The notes beneath the pieces were generated by a model that had not been told where the DNA came from, ran no database searches, and saw only the letters and a list, made by a program, of their open reading frames with translations. A stretch of DNA of 64,000 nt, from positions 3,782,001 to 3,846,000 of the forward strand of contig NZ_CP084058.1 in assembly GCF_020215645.1 (NCBI RefSeq). Reading direction: 5' to 3'. The stretch is from Nonomuraea gerenzanensis (lineage in GTDB: Bacteria; Actinomycetota; Actinomycetes; Streptosporangiales; Streptosporangiaceae). Below, piece after piece: positions 17,981 to 25,109 of this stretch. Every line of letters starts with the position of its first letter. The stretch's first letter is position 1. The position numbers and the translations under genes were made by a program.

Positions 17981-19549
17981 ATGTCCGACGGGACAGAGCG
18001 TGCGCCGTCCTTGGTCGCCGACCGGTACCGGCTTGACGAGCGCATCGGCGGCGGGCCGATGGGTGAGGTGTGGCGCGGGTACGACACGCGGGCCGACTGG
18101 GTCGTGGCCGTGAAGGTGCTCGGCGCCAGGGCGGCCGGGGCCGCCACCCGGGAGGTGCTCAGGCAGCACGCCCAGGCCGTGGCCAGGGTCATCCATCCGA
18201 ACGTGGCCATGGTCCTCGACGTCGGCGAGCACGACGGGGCTCCGTTCCTGGTCATGGAGTTCCTCACCGGGCTCAGCCTGGGGGAGGAGCTGGCGGCGCG
18301 CGGGCCCATGAAGATCGTCGAGGTGTGCGACCTGATCGGGCAGGCGGCGGCCGGGCTGGACGCCGCGCACCGGGCCGGGGTCGTGCACGGGCGCGTGGAC
18401 GCCGACAGCTTCCGCCAGGCCGGCAGCGGGGTGCTCAAGGTCGTCGGGTTCGCCTTGGACGAGCGGGCGCCGGTGGCCCCCGGGAGCCGGTATGTGGCAC
18501 CGGAGCGGGCCGGCGGTGAGGCGGCGCAGGCTCCGGGGGATGTGTACGCGCTGGGGTGCGTGCTGTACGAGCTGCTGTGCGGGCGATCGCCCTTCGAGGG
18601 CGGGGACGCGACGGCACCAGGGGGGCGGCCCGTTCCGCCCGGCACGATCAGGCGTGAGGTGCCGCCCGAGCTGGACCGGCTGGTGCTGGCCATGCTCGCC
18701 GAGGACCCGGCGCAGCGGCCCGCCAGCGGCGAGGCCATCCGGCGGTCGCTGGCGGCGATCGCACGGCCCAAGCCCGGCCTGGCCGGCTCGCCGGTGACCG
18801 GCGTCTCCCTGCGCGACCCCGGCCTGCACCAGGGAGCGGCGGGCGCGGCCGGCGTCAGTGGGGGTGGTCCGGCTACGGTGCCCGGCGGGGTCGGCGGGCA
18901 GGGGGCGACGGAGATCTTCCAGGCCGGCGGGATCGGCGGGCCGCCGCCCAGGGCCGGTGACACGGCGGTCTTCCAGGCGGGCGACCTGGAGCCGGAGCCA
19001 CCCTCGTCCCCCAACCGCAAGCTGATCCTCCAGCTCGGCATCGCCGTCGTCGTCATCGCGGCCGTGACCATCGGCATGGTGATGTGGGCGGGCTCCCGTG
19101 AGGAGCCGCCCGTCGCGGTGAGCACCCCGACGGCGCAGGCCACCACGGCCCCGACCCCGACGTACACCCCCGAGCCGTCGCCGAGCTTCGAGGTCACCAC
19201 GGGCCCGGGCGAGGACGACGAGCCCGACTCCCTGCGCGAGACCTCGGTCCCCAAGGCCACGCTGGGCGACGCGATCCCGCCCGGCGGGTACGCCACGTGG
19301 CTGCGGGAGTTCGACGAGGCGCTGATGGCGCAGCAGAGCATGGGCGGCATCAACCCCAAGGTCGCGGGAAAGGCCAGCGACAAGATCCGCAAGGCGGCCA
19401 GGAAGTACGAGCAGGGGCAGATCGACGCCACGCTCGAACAGATCGCCGACGTCTACCGCGAGCTGGCCAGAGCCCAGGCGAAGGGCGACATGGACGGGTC
19501 GGGCCCAGCCTCGGACTTCATGCGCGACTGGCAGGTCCCCGCCCGGTAG
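17981..19549 (+). CDS. Membrane-anchored Ser/Thr pseudokinase
   Basis: The 522-residue protein has a protein-kinase fold (residues about 15-265), a Gly/Pro linker, one membrane helix (about 347-371) and an extracytoplasmic tail with TPTAQATTAPTPTYTPEPSP and a helical C terminus. The Gly loop IGGGPMGEVW and ATP-binding K45 (VAVKVLG) are kept. The catalytic loop HRDxKxxN is changed: H136-G-R, with R138 for the catalytic Asp, D140 for Lys and S143 for Asn. DFG reads G156-F-A. APE is intact. Phosphotransfer is therefore unlikely, and a scaffold or sensor role is inferred. No PASTA repeats are present. ATG 17981 gives the clean N terminus MSDGTERAPSLVADRYRL. Confidence 0.88.
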   Translation: MSDGTERAPSLVADRYRLDERIGGGPMGEVWRGYDTRADWVVAVKVLGARAAGAATREVLRQHAQAVARVIHPNVAMVLDVGEHDGAPFLVMEFLTGLSLGEELAARGPMKIVEVCDLIGQAAAGLDAAHRAGVVHGRVDADSFRQAGSGVLKVVGFALDERAPVAPGSRYVAPERAGGEAAQAPGDVYALGCVLYELLCGRSPFEGGDATAPGGRPVPPGTIRREVPPELDRLVLAMLAEDPAQRPASGEAIRRSLAAIARPKPGLAGSPVTGVSLRDPGLHQGAAGAAGVSGGGPATVPGGVGGQGATEIFQAGGIGGPPPRAGDTAVFQAGDLEPEPPSSPNRKLILQLGIAVVVIAAVTIGMVMWAGSREEPPVAVSTPTAQATTAPTPTYTPEPSPSFEVTTGPGEDDEPDSLRETSVPKATLGDAIPPGGYATWLREFDEALMAQQSMGGINPKVAGKASDKIRKAARKYEQGQIDATLEQIADVYRELARAQAKGDMDGSGPASDFMRDWQVPAR

Positions 19550-19606
19550 GCGACCGTCGGGCATTTGGGACGTGACGGGCAATAGTGACGTTAGGGGCGT
19601 GACGCG

Positions 19607-19612
19607 TACATT
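19607..19612 (+). promoter_or_regulatory. -10 box for leaderless pepQ
   Basis: TACATT matches TANNNT and ends 6 bases before the ATG at 19619. No ribosome site is present, so the pepQ-efp-nusB message probably begins at the start codon. Confidence 0.5.
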
Positions 19613-19618
19613 GGGCAG

Positions 19619-20656
19619 ATGACCTTCGACTACGCGGCGCGCCGGGCGCGGCTGGCCGAACTGCTGCCCGCCCACGAGGTGCACGCCCTGCTCGTCACCT
19701 CCCCCGTCAACGTCCGCTACCTCACCGGCCTGGCCAGCTCGAACGCCGCCGTCCTGGTCAGGATGGACGGCACCGCGATGCTGGCCACCGACAACCGCTA
19801 CATCGAGGCGGCACGCAGGCTGGACGTGCCGTCCGTCGAGGTGGCCGACGTGGCGGGCAGGCTGGCGGCGCCCGGCGTCGGCATCGAGGCCGCCGGCATG
19901 AGCGTGGCGGCCTACCGCAGGCTGGGCGACGGGCTCGTGCCGCTGGGGCCGCTGGTGGAGGTGCTGCGGGCGGTGAAGGAGGAGGGCGAGCTGGAGCTGA
20001 TCCGTACCGCCTGCGCCATCACCGACGAGGCCTTCGCCGACGTCTCCCCGCGCATCGCCCCCGGGATGACCGAGCGCGAGCTGGCCGGGCTGCTCGATCG
20101 CCGCATGACCGAGCTGGGCGCCGACAAGCCCGCGTTCGACACGATCGTGGCGGCGGGCGAGCACGGCGCGATCCCGCACCACGCCCCCACCTCACGGGAG
20201 CTGCGCGCCGGGGACCTGGTGACCATGGACTTCGGCGCCCGCTACCAGGGCTACCACGCCGACATGACCAGGACGGTGAGCCTCGGCCCGCCCGCCGGCT
20301 GGCAGAGGGAGGTCTACGAGCTGGTCGCCGCCGCCCAGCGGGCGGGCAGGCACGCGCTGGCGCCCGGCGTTCAGGCGGGCGAGGTGGACGCCGCCGCCCG
20401 CTCCGTCATCGAGGACGCGGGCCACGGCGGGTACTTCAGGCACGGTCTCGGGCACGGTGTGGGGCTGGAGATCCACGAAGAGCCGTTCCTGGGCCCTTCG
20501 CGGACCGGTAGACTAGAGGATCGAGTTCCGATCACCGTCGAGCCTGGGGTGTACCTCCCGGGCCGGGGCGGTGTCCGGATCGAGGACACCCTCGTCACAC
20601 GTGCGGGCGGGCCGGAACTTTTCACGAAGACGACCAAGGAGCTGCTCGTCCTTTAG
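19619..20656 (+). CDS. pepQ: M24-family Xaa-Pro aminopeptidase/dipeptidase
   Basis: This metallopeptidase removes residues next to proline from peptides. The 345 residues contain the creatinase-like N domain and the pita-bread catalytic domain. All five metal ligands can be followed in [17 protein letters not shown] (two Asp), [12 protein letters not shown] (His), a Glu after it, and [10 protein letters not shown] (Glu). Neighbouring efp is a classic partner, and both concern proline-rich proteins. Whether it is a dipeptidase (PepQ) or aminopeptidase P (PepP) cannot be decided from sequence. Confidence 0.92.
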   Translation: MTFDYAARRARLAELLPAHEVHALLVTSPVNVRYLTGLASSNAAVLVRMDGTAMLATDNRYIEAARRLDVPSVEVADVAGRLAAPGVGIEAAGMSVAAYRRLGDGLVPLGPLVEVLRAVKEEGELELIRTACAITDEAFADVSPRIAPGMTERELAGLLDRRMTELGADKPAFDTIVAAGEHGAIPHHAPTSRELRAGDLVTMDFGARYQGYHADMTRTVSLGPPAGWQREVYELVAAAQRAGRHALAPGVQAGEVDAAARSVIEDAGHGGYFRHGLGHGVGLEIHEEPFLGPSRTGRLEDRVPITVEPGVYLPGRGGVRIEDTLVTRAGGPELFTKTTKELLVL

Positions 20657-20682
20657 AGCGGCCACACGCGGGAGAAGAACGA

Positions 20683-21243
20683 GTGGCGACGACCAACGAC
20701 CTCAAGAACGGCATGGTGCTGAAGCTCGACGGCGGTGAGCTGTGGGCCGTTGTGGAGTTCCAGCACGTCAAGCCGGGCAAGGGCGGCGCGTTCGTGCGCA
20801 CCAAGCTCAAGAACGTCCTCTCCGGCAAGGTGGTCGACAAGACCTTCAACGCGGGCGTGAAGGTCGAGGTGGCCAACGTCGACAAGCGCGAGATGCAGTA
20901 CTCGTACAAGGACGGCGACGACTTCGTCTTCATGGACACCGAGACCTACGACATGGTCAACGTGCCCAGCGCCACGGTCGGCACCGCCGCCAACTACATG
21001 CTGGAGAACACCCTGGCCACGGTGGCCTTCAACGAGGGCTCCGCGCTCTACGTCGACCTGCCCGCCGCCGTCGAGCTGACCATCTCCAACACCGAGCCCG
21101 GCCTGCAGGGCGACCGCTCCACGGGCGGCACCAAGCCCGCCACGCTGGAGACCGGCGCCGAGATCAAGGTGCCGCTGTTCATCACCACCGGCGAGAAGGT
21201 CAAGGTCGACACCCGCAGCGGCGAATACCTCGGCCGGGCCTGA
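20683..21243 (+). CDS. efp: Elongation factor P
   Basis: EF-P enters stalled ribosomes and speeds peptide-bond formation at consecutive prolines. The 186 residues form the KOW-like N domain and two OB domains. The functional loop KPGKGGAF has its tip lysine at K33. No modification enzyme (EpmA, EarP, YmfI) is encoded in the window, in line with actinobacterial EF-P acting without modification or with a still unidentified one. GTG 20683 has GGGAGAAG upstream. A TAGACT box inside pepQ (20509-20514) may be an extra promoter. Proline-rich proteins encoded nearby (MurF insert, FtsZ linker, kinase tails) are natural clients. Confidence 0.96.
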   Translation: MATTNDLKNGMVLKLDGGELWAVVEFQHVKPGKGGAFVRTKLKNVLSGKVVDKTFNAGVKVEVANVDKREMQYSYKDGDDFVFMDTETYDMVNVPSATVGTAANYMLENTLATVAFNEGSALYVDLPAAVELTISNTEPGLQGDRSTGGTKPATLETGAEIKVPLFITTGEKVKVDTRSGEYLGRA

Positions 21244-21244
21244 G

Positions 21245-21655
21245 GTGTCGGCACGGGGCAAAGCACGCAGGCGGGCACTCGACATCCTCTTCGAGGCCGA
21301 GCTGCGCAGCGAGGATCCGCTGCGGATCCTCGCCGAGCGCGTGGAGCGGCAGGAGCCGCCGGTGAACGAGTACACCTCGACGATCGTCGAGGGCGTCGCC
21401 AGGCACCACGCGCGCATCGACGAGCTGATCACCACCTACGCCGAGGGCTGGACACTCGACCGGATGCCCGCGGTCGACCGCAACCTGCTGCGTGGTGGCA
21501 CGTACGAGCTGCTCTGGATGCCCGGCGTGCCCGAGGGCGTGGTCATCAGCGAGTGGGTGCACCTGGCGGGGGAGCTGTCGACCGACGAGTCCCCGCAGTT
21601 CGTCAACGGCCTGCTCGCCCGCTTCAAGCAACTCAAGCCAAGCCTCACCCTTTAG
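21245..21655 (+). CDS. nusB: Transcription antitermination factor NusB
   Basis: NusB binds the boxA RNA of rRNA operons with NusE and prevents premature termination. The 136-residue all-helical protein has the signatures ARGKARRRALDILFEAEL, NEYTSTIVEGV, TLDRMPAVDRNLLRGGTYEL and FVNGLLARF. GTG 21245 directly follows the efp stop (1-base gap), so the two are translationally coupled. Order efp-nusB is typical for actinobacteria. In Streptomyces bldD or pyr genes follow; here an unexplained 430-base spacer and a methyltransferase gene follow instead. Confidence 0.95.
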   Translation: MSARGKARRRALDILFEAELRSEDPLRILAERVERQEPPVNEYTSTIVEGVARHHARIDELITTYAEGWTLDRMPAVDRNLLRGGTYELLWMPGVPEGVVISEWVHLAGELSTDESPQFVNGLLARFKQLKPSLTL

Positions 21656-22087
21656 ACACCCCCTTCGATTGCGTCTTTGAGGGGCCGGGGCGGCGCGTTC
21701 GGGGTACGTTCCAACCACGCCGGCCTGCACCACGGCTCGCGCGAGGCGAGGGACGTGTAACGTCGCGCGGTCAGGCGTCGCACCCGCAGCCCGGGGCGGG
21801 GGCCTGACCGTGTGGCCGTGGCGAGACCGTACGGGAAAGTGGCGCGTCACCAGCCGCGACGCGCCCTTTTCCATGCCCGGGCCCGTGCGGCGGCGCGTCC
21901 TTCGTCGCGGTGGGCCCGTTCGGCGGTGCCACGGATGCCGTCCGGCGACTGAGCGGAACGGGTATCGGCGGTGGGGAGCGGGAGCTCCCGCGTACGGCGT
22001 AGGCTGGGGCCCGACCACGAAGAGAGCCGTTCGCGACGTGCACCTTCGCGGGCGTGCACATCATGCGGGGAGAGAGGCGAGCCGACG
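21656..22087 (+). other. 432-base spacer after nusB
   Basis: No coding frame here looks real: the open frames have no ribosome sites and no family resemblance. The stretch holds a strong hairpin at 21769-21809, in which GGTCAGGC pairs with GCCTGACC and CCCGC/GCGGG inside may extend it. It also has a possible -10 box TAGGCT at 22000-22005, and GTGCAC twice, at 22038-22043 and 22054-22059, exactly 16 bases apart. The hairpin may terminate efp-nusB, and the -10 box may serve the methyltransferase gene. Confidence 0.45.
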
Positions 22088-22843
22088 TTGCGTGCTGAAG
22101 GCGTCACCACGAGGACCCCGGCGGTGCGGACCGCCGTCGTCTGGGACGCGTTGCGCTCCATGCTGGCCGAGCGCACGGCGGCCACCGGCCGGGAGTCGCT
22201 CGACATCGTCGACGCAGGCGGCGGCACGGGCGGGTTCGCCGTCCCGCTGGCCGCGCTCGGTCACGCCGTCACCGTGGTCGACCCGAGCCCCGACTCGCTG
22301 GCCGCGCTGGAGCGCCGCGCCAAGGAGCAGGGCGTCAGCGTGCGCGGCCTGCAGGGCGACGCCGCCGACCTGGGCGACCTGCTCGACCGCGACTCCGCCG
22401 ACCTGGTCCTGTGCCACAGCGTGCTGGAGTACGTCGAGGACCCGCTCAGCGCGCTGACCGCGGTCGCGGCCCTGCTGCGCAGGGGCGGGGCCGTCAGCGT
22501 GCTGGCCGCCAACCCCGTCGCCAGCGCCATCCACCGGGCGCTGTCCGGCCAGTTCGAGGAGGCCAGGGCGGTGCTCGACGACCCGAGCGGCACCTGGGGC
22601 GACCGCGACCCCACGCCCCGGCGCTTCGCCGCCGACACGCTCGTCGAGCTGCTGACCGCGACCGGGTTCACGGTCGGCGCGATCCACGGCGTGCGGGTCT
22701 TCGCCGACCTGGTGCCCAGCAGGCTCGTCGACGGCGAGCCCGGCGCGGCGGAGGCACTGGTGGCGCTGGAGCAGGCCGCCGCGACCCATCCCGTGCTGCG
22801 CGACATCGCCACGCAGCTCCACGTGCTCGGCCATCGCGGCTGA
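22088..22843 (+). CDS. Class I SAM-dependent methyltransferase
   Basis: The 251-residue product is a Rossmann-type methyltransferase, with SAM motif I DIVDAGGGTGGFAVPLA, motif II VTVVDPSPDSLAALERRA and the post-motif segment ADLVLCHSVLEYVEDP, as in the UbiE/small-molecule group. The TTG at 22088 is preferred, with GAGAGAGGCGAG just upstream; upstream in-frame sequence looks non-coding. It lies right before dinB, a common neighbour pair in actinomycetes, but its substrate is unknown. The dinB promoter begins in the 60-base gap after it. Confidence 0.82.
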   Translation: MRAEGVTTRTPAVRTAVVWDALRSMLAERTAATGRESLDIVDAGGGTGGFAVPLAALGHAVTVVDPSPDSLAALERRAKEQGVSVRGLQGDAADLGDLLDRDSADLVLCHSVLEYVEDPLSALTAVAALLRRGGAVSVLAANPVASAIHRALSGQFEEARAVLDDPSGTWGDRDPTPRRFAADTLVELLTATGFTVGAIHGVRVFADLVPSRLVDGEPGAAEALVALEQAAATHPVLRDIATQLHVLGHRG

Positions 22844-22875
22844 AGGAAGAACGGATGATTGCTCCCCTCGGTGTA

Positions 22876-22896
22876 GAACGCGTGTTCGGATAGACT
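22876..22896 (+). promoter_or_regulatory. LexA (SOS) box overlapping the dinB promoter
   Basis: GAACGCGTGTTC at 22876-22887 matches the actinobacterial/Bacillus-type SOS consensus GAAC-N4-GTTC exactly. The -10 box TAGACT at 22891-22896 starts 3 bases later and ends 7 bases before the dinB GTG. LexA bound there would cover the core promoter. The message is probably leaderless. Confidence 0.85.
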
Positions 22897-22903
22897 CGAA
22901 GGC

Positions 22904-24145
22904 GTGTCTCGCAAGCAGATCACCGGCATCGGCCCCGCTCCGCGGACCGGGGTCGATGACAGCGGCTGCCCGATCCTCCACGTCGACATGGACGCGTTCT
23001 TCGCCAGCGTCGAGCTGCTCGACCGTCCCGAGCTGCGCGGCCGCCCGGTGATCGTGGGCTCGCCGGCCGGGCGCGGCGTCGTGCTCAGCGCCACCTACGA
23101 GGCCAGGGCGTTCGGCGTGCACTCGGCGATGCCGATGAGCAGGGCGCGCAGGCTCTGCCCGCAGGCCACGATCATCCCGCCCAGCCACGTCAAGTACTCC
23201 GAGGTCTCCAAGGGCGTCATGGAGATCTTCCACACGATCACCCCGCTGGTGGAGCCGATCGCGTCCGACGAGGCGTTCCTCGACGTCGGCGGCGCACGGC
23301 GGCGACTCGGCCCGCCCGCCGCGGTGGCCGCGATGATCAGGGAGCAGGTCCTCGACCGCTACGGCATCACCTGCTCCGTCGGCGTGGCGAGCAGCAAATT
23401 CGTGGCAAAGCTGGCCTCCAAGCAGTGCAAGCCCGACGGGTTGCTGGTGGTGCCGGCCGACCAGGTCGTCGACTTCCTGCATCCGCTGCCCGTGTCGGCC
23501 CTGTGGGGGGTCGGTGAGCGCACCGAGCAGTCCCTGGTACGCCTGGGCATCCGCACGGTCGGAGATCTGGCCAGAGTGCCGCCCAGCACGCTCCAGCGGG
23601 AGCTGGGGCAGGCCGTGGGGGGCCATCTGGCGGCACTGGCCTGGGGGCGTGACGAGCGGCCCGTGAGCGCCCACGTGCCCGACAAGAGCATCGGCAACGA
23701 GGAGACGTTCGCGGCCGACGTCGACGATCCCGAAGTGATCAAGCGGGAGCTGCTGCGGTTGTCGGAGCGGGTGGCGGCCCGCATGCGTAAGGCCGGTCAC
23801 GTGGGAAGAACTGTAAGTGTGAAGCTACGCCGAGCCGATTTCACCACGATCAACCGCTCGCGCACGCTGCGTGAGCCGACCGACGTGGCACAGGTGATCT
23901 ACGCCACCGCCTGCGAGCTGTTCGAGGCGGCCGGGCTCGACCGGGTGCGGTTGCGCCTGGTGGGGGTGCGGATGGAGAACCTGCGGCCGGCTGACGAGGC
24001 CACCCGCCAGCTCGCACTGGGGGAGAAGGAGACCGGGTGGCGCGAGGCTGAGCAGGCCATGGACAAGGCGATCCGAAGATTCGGGCCCGATGCGGTGCTC
24101 CCGGCGTCGCTCGTACGTGGCAAGCTTGATGAAATAGAGACATGA
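22904..24145 (+). CDS. dinB: DNA polymerase IV (Y-family translesion polymerase)
   Basis: Pol IV copies damaged DNA with low fidelity. The 413-residue protein has the Y-family palm motif HVDMDAFFASVE with the first catalytic Asp pair, the SDEAFLDV motif with the Asp-Glu pair, the helix-hairpin-helix thumb (LVRLGIRTVGDLARVP) and the little-finger domain (RTVSVKLRRADFTTI). RQLALGEKE near residue 370 resembles a sliding-clamp motif. GTG 22904 is 7 bases behind the -10 box, so the mRNA is likely leaderless, and the SOS box at 22876 predicts induction by DNA damage. Confidence 0.95.
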   Translation: MSRKQITGIGPAPRTGVDDSGCPILHVDMDAFFASVELLDRPELRGRPVIVGSPAGRGVVLSATYEARAFGVHSAMPMSRARRLCPQATIIPPSHVKYSEVSKGVMEIFHTITPLVEPIASDEAFLDVGGARRRLGPPAAVAAMIREQVLDRYGITCSVGVASSKFVAKLASKQCKPDGLLVVPADQVVDFLHPLPVSALWGVGERTEQSLVRLGIRTVGDLARVPPSTLQRELGQAVGGHLAALAWGRDERPVSAHVPDKSIGNEETFAADVDDPEVIKRELLRLSERVAARMRKAGHVGRTVSVKLRRADFTTINRSRTLREPTDVAQVIYATACELFEAAGLDRVRLRLVGVRMENLRPADEATRQLALGEKETGWREAEQAMDKAIRRFGPDAVLPASLVRGKLDEIET

Positions 24146-24375
24146 CGTTCGATGTCCGGACATGCTGGGGGCGCCCGTGTCAGGATTTTGGGGAGAGGGG
24201 GGCGAGATGGGCCACAATAGAGCCATGACGTCACCTCCGGTTTGGTCTGCGTTGGACGTTTGCTTTCGCCTACGTCTACAGCCTCGTATTCTGGGGATAA
24301 CCGACCGCGAGGTTCGGACACCCCGTGTCGTCCGTTGCCGTCTTCCCCGTCCTGGGGCCGTCCTTGGGAGGCGCC

Positions 24376-24774
24376 GTGCCGCTCTCTGAGCACGAGCAGC
24401 GCTTGCTCGACCAGATCGAGCAGGCCCTCTACGCCGAGGACCCGAAGTGGGCCAACACCGTAAGGATCAGTGACCCGCGCAGCCATTACAAGCGTCGCCT
24501 GATCAAAGCCTCCATCGGCTTTGCCCTGGGCGTCGTCATCATGATGGTCGGCGTGGTGATGAGTCTGATCCCGCTCGGCGTCGGCGGTTTCGTGGTCATG
24601 CTCGCCGCGTGTCTGTGGGGCCTGTCCAGTTGGAAAAAGATGAATGGGTTCGGTGACTCCGCCCCAGCCTCAGGCACGGCACCTCCTCCGGGCAAGCAGG
24701 CCCGCAGGGGTAACCGGGGCAGTTTCATGGAGCGCATGGAAGAGCGCTGGCGCCGTCGTCACGACGAGCGCTGA
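24376..24774 (+). CDS. DUF3040 small membrane protein
   Basis: The 132-residue protein matches the actinobacterial DUF3040 family: VPLSEHEQRLLDQIEQALYAEDPKWA, then two adjacent membrane helices (about 50-72 and 75-92), then a basic C-terminal tail with RRGNRGSFMERMEERWRRR. The GTG at 24376 is chosen because GGGAGG sits 5-10 bases upstream and the family starts with PLSEHEQ. Function is not known. The 230 bases before it contain no convincing gene. Confidence 0.85.
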   Translation: MPLSEHEQRLLDQIEQALYAEDPKWANTVRISDPRSHYKRRLIKASIGFALGVVIMMVGVVMSLIPLGVGGFVVMLAACLWGLSSWKKMNGFGDSAPASGTAPPPGKQARRGNRGSFMERMEERWRRRHDER

Positions 24775-25109
24775 CCCGATCGATAGAGCGACTGCGCGCG
24801 GCCGCCCCCTTCTTCCGGGGACGGCCGCACGTGCGGTCGGTGTGAACGCGGGGCTCGACGGTGCCCGCCGCCCGATGGGCGTCCGGTGCTGTCGTGCCCC
24901 TTCGCATGCGGGCAGTGGTTCGTCCGGCCGGGGAGATACGGGGCCCCGGGTGTGAAGGACCGTCCGGCCCTCGCATGCGGAAGCTCGCGTGTGCGGAAGC
25001 TCTCGCATGGCGCAAGCTCCCGCGTGCCGAGGCTCGCGTGTGCGGATCCTCGGGTGCGCGGATCCTCGGGTGCGGGTGAGCGATCACCCGCACCCGAGGA
25101 TCCGGTGCC
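24775..25109. repeat. Gene-free region with degenerate 16-bp tandem repeats
   Basis: From 24977 to 25073 six copies of a 16-base unit run head to tail, one copy with an extra base. The pattern is GCGGAAGCTCGCGTGT in the first copy and GCGGATCCTCGGGTGC in the last two identical copies (25042-25057, 25058-25073). The last copy continues into a hairpin. No open frame in the stretch looks coding. The rest (24775-24976) holds nothing I recognise. Confidence 0.75.
25059..25104. terminator. Perfect 21-bp hairpin between convergent genes
   Basis: The left arm 25059-25079 is an exact inverted copy of 25084-25104, with loop GCGA. It sits between DUF3040 (plus) and the transglutaminase stop at 25110 (minus) and probably terminates both. 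The left arm is made of the last tandem-repeat unit plus five bases. Confidence 0.8.

Noticed and set aside
24162..24375. Open frames between dinB and the DUF3040 gene
   Set aside because: They overlap the real GTG start of DUF3040 in other frames, have no ribosome site and show mixed codon use.
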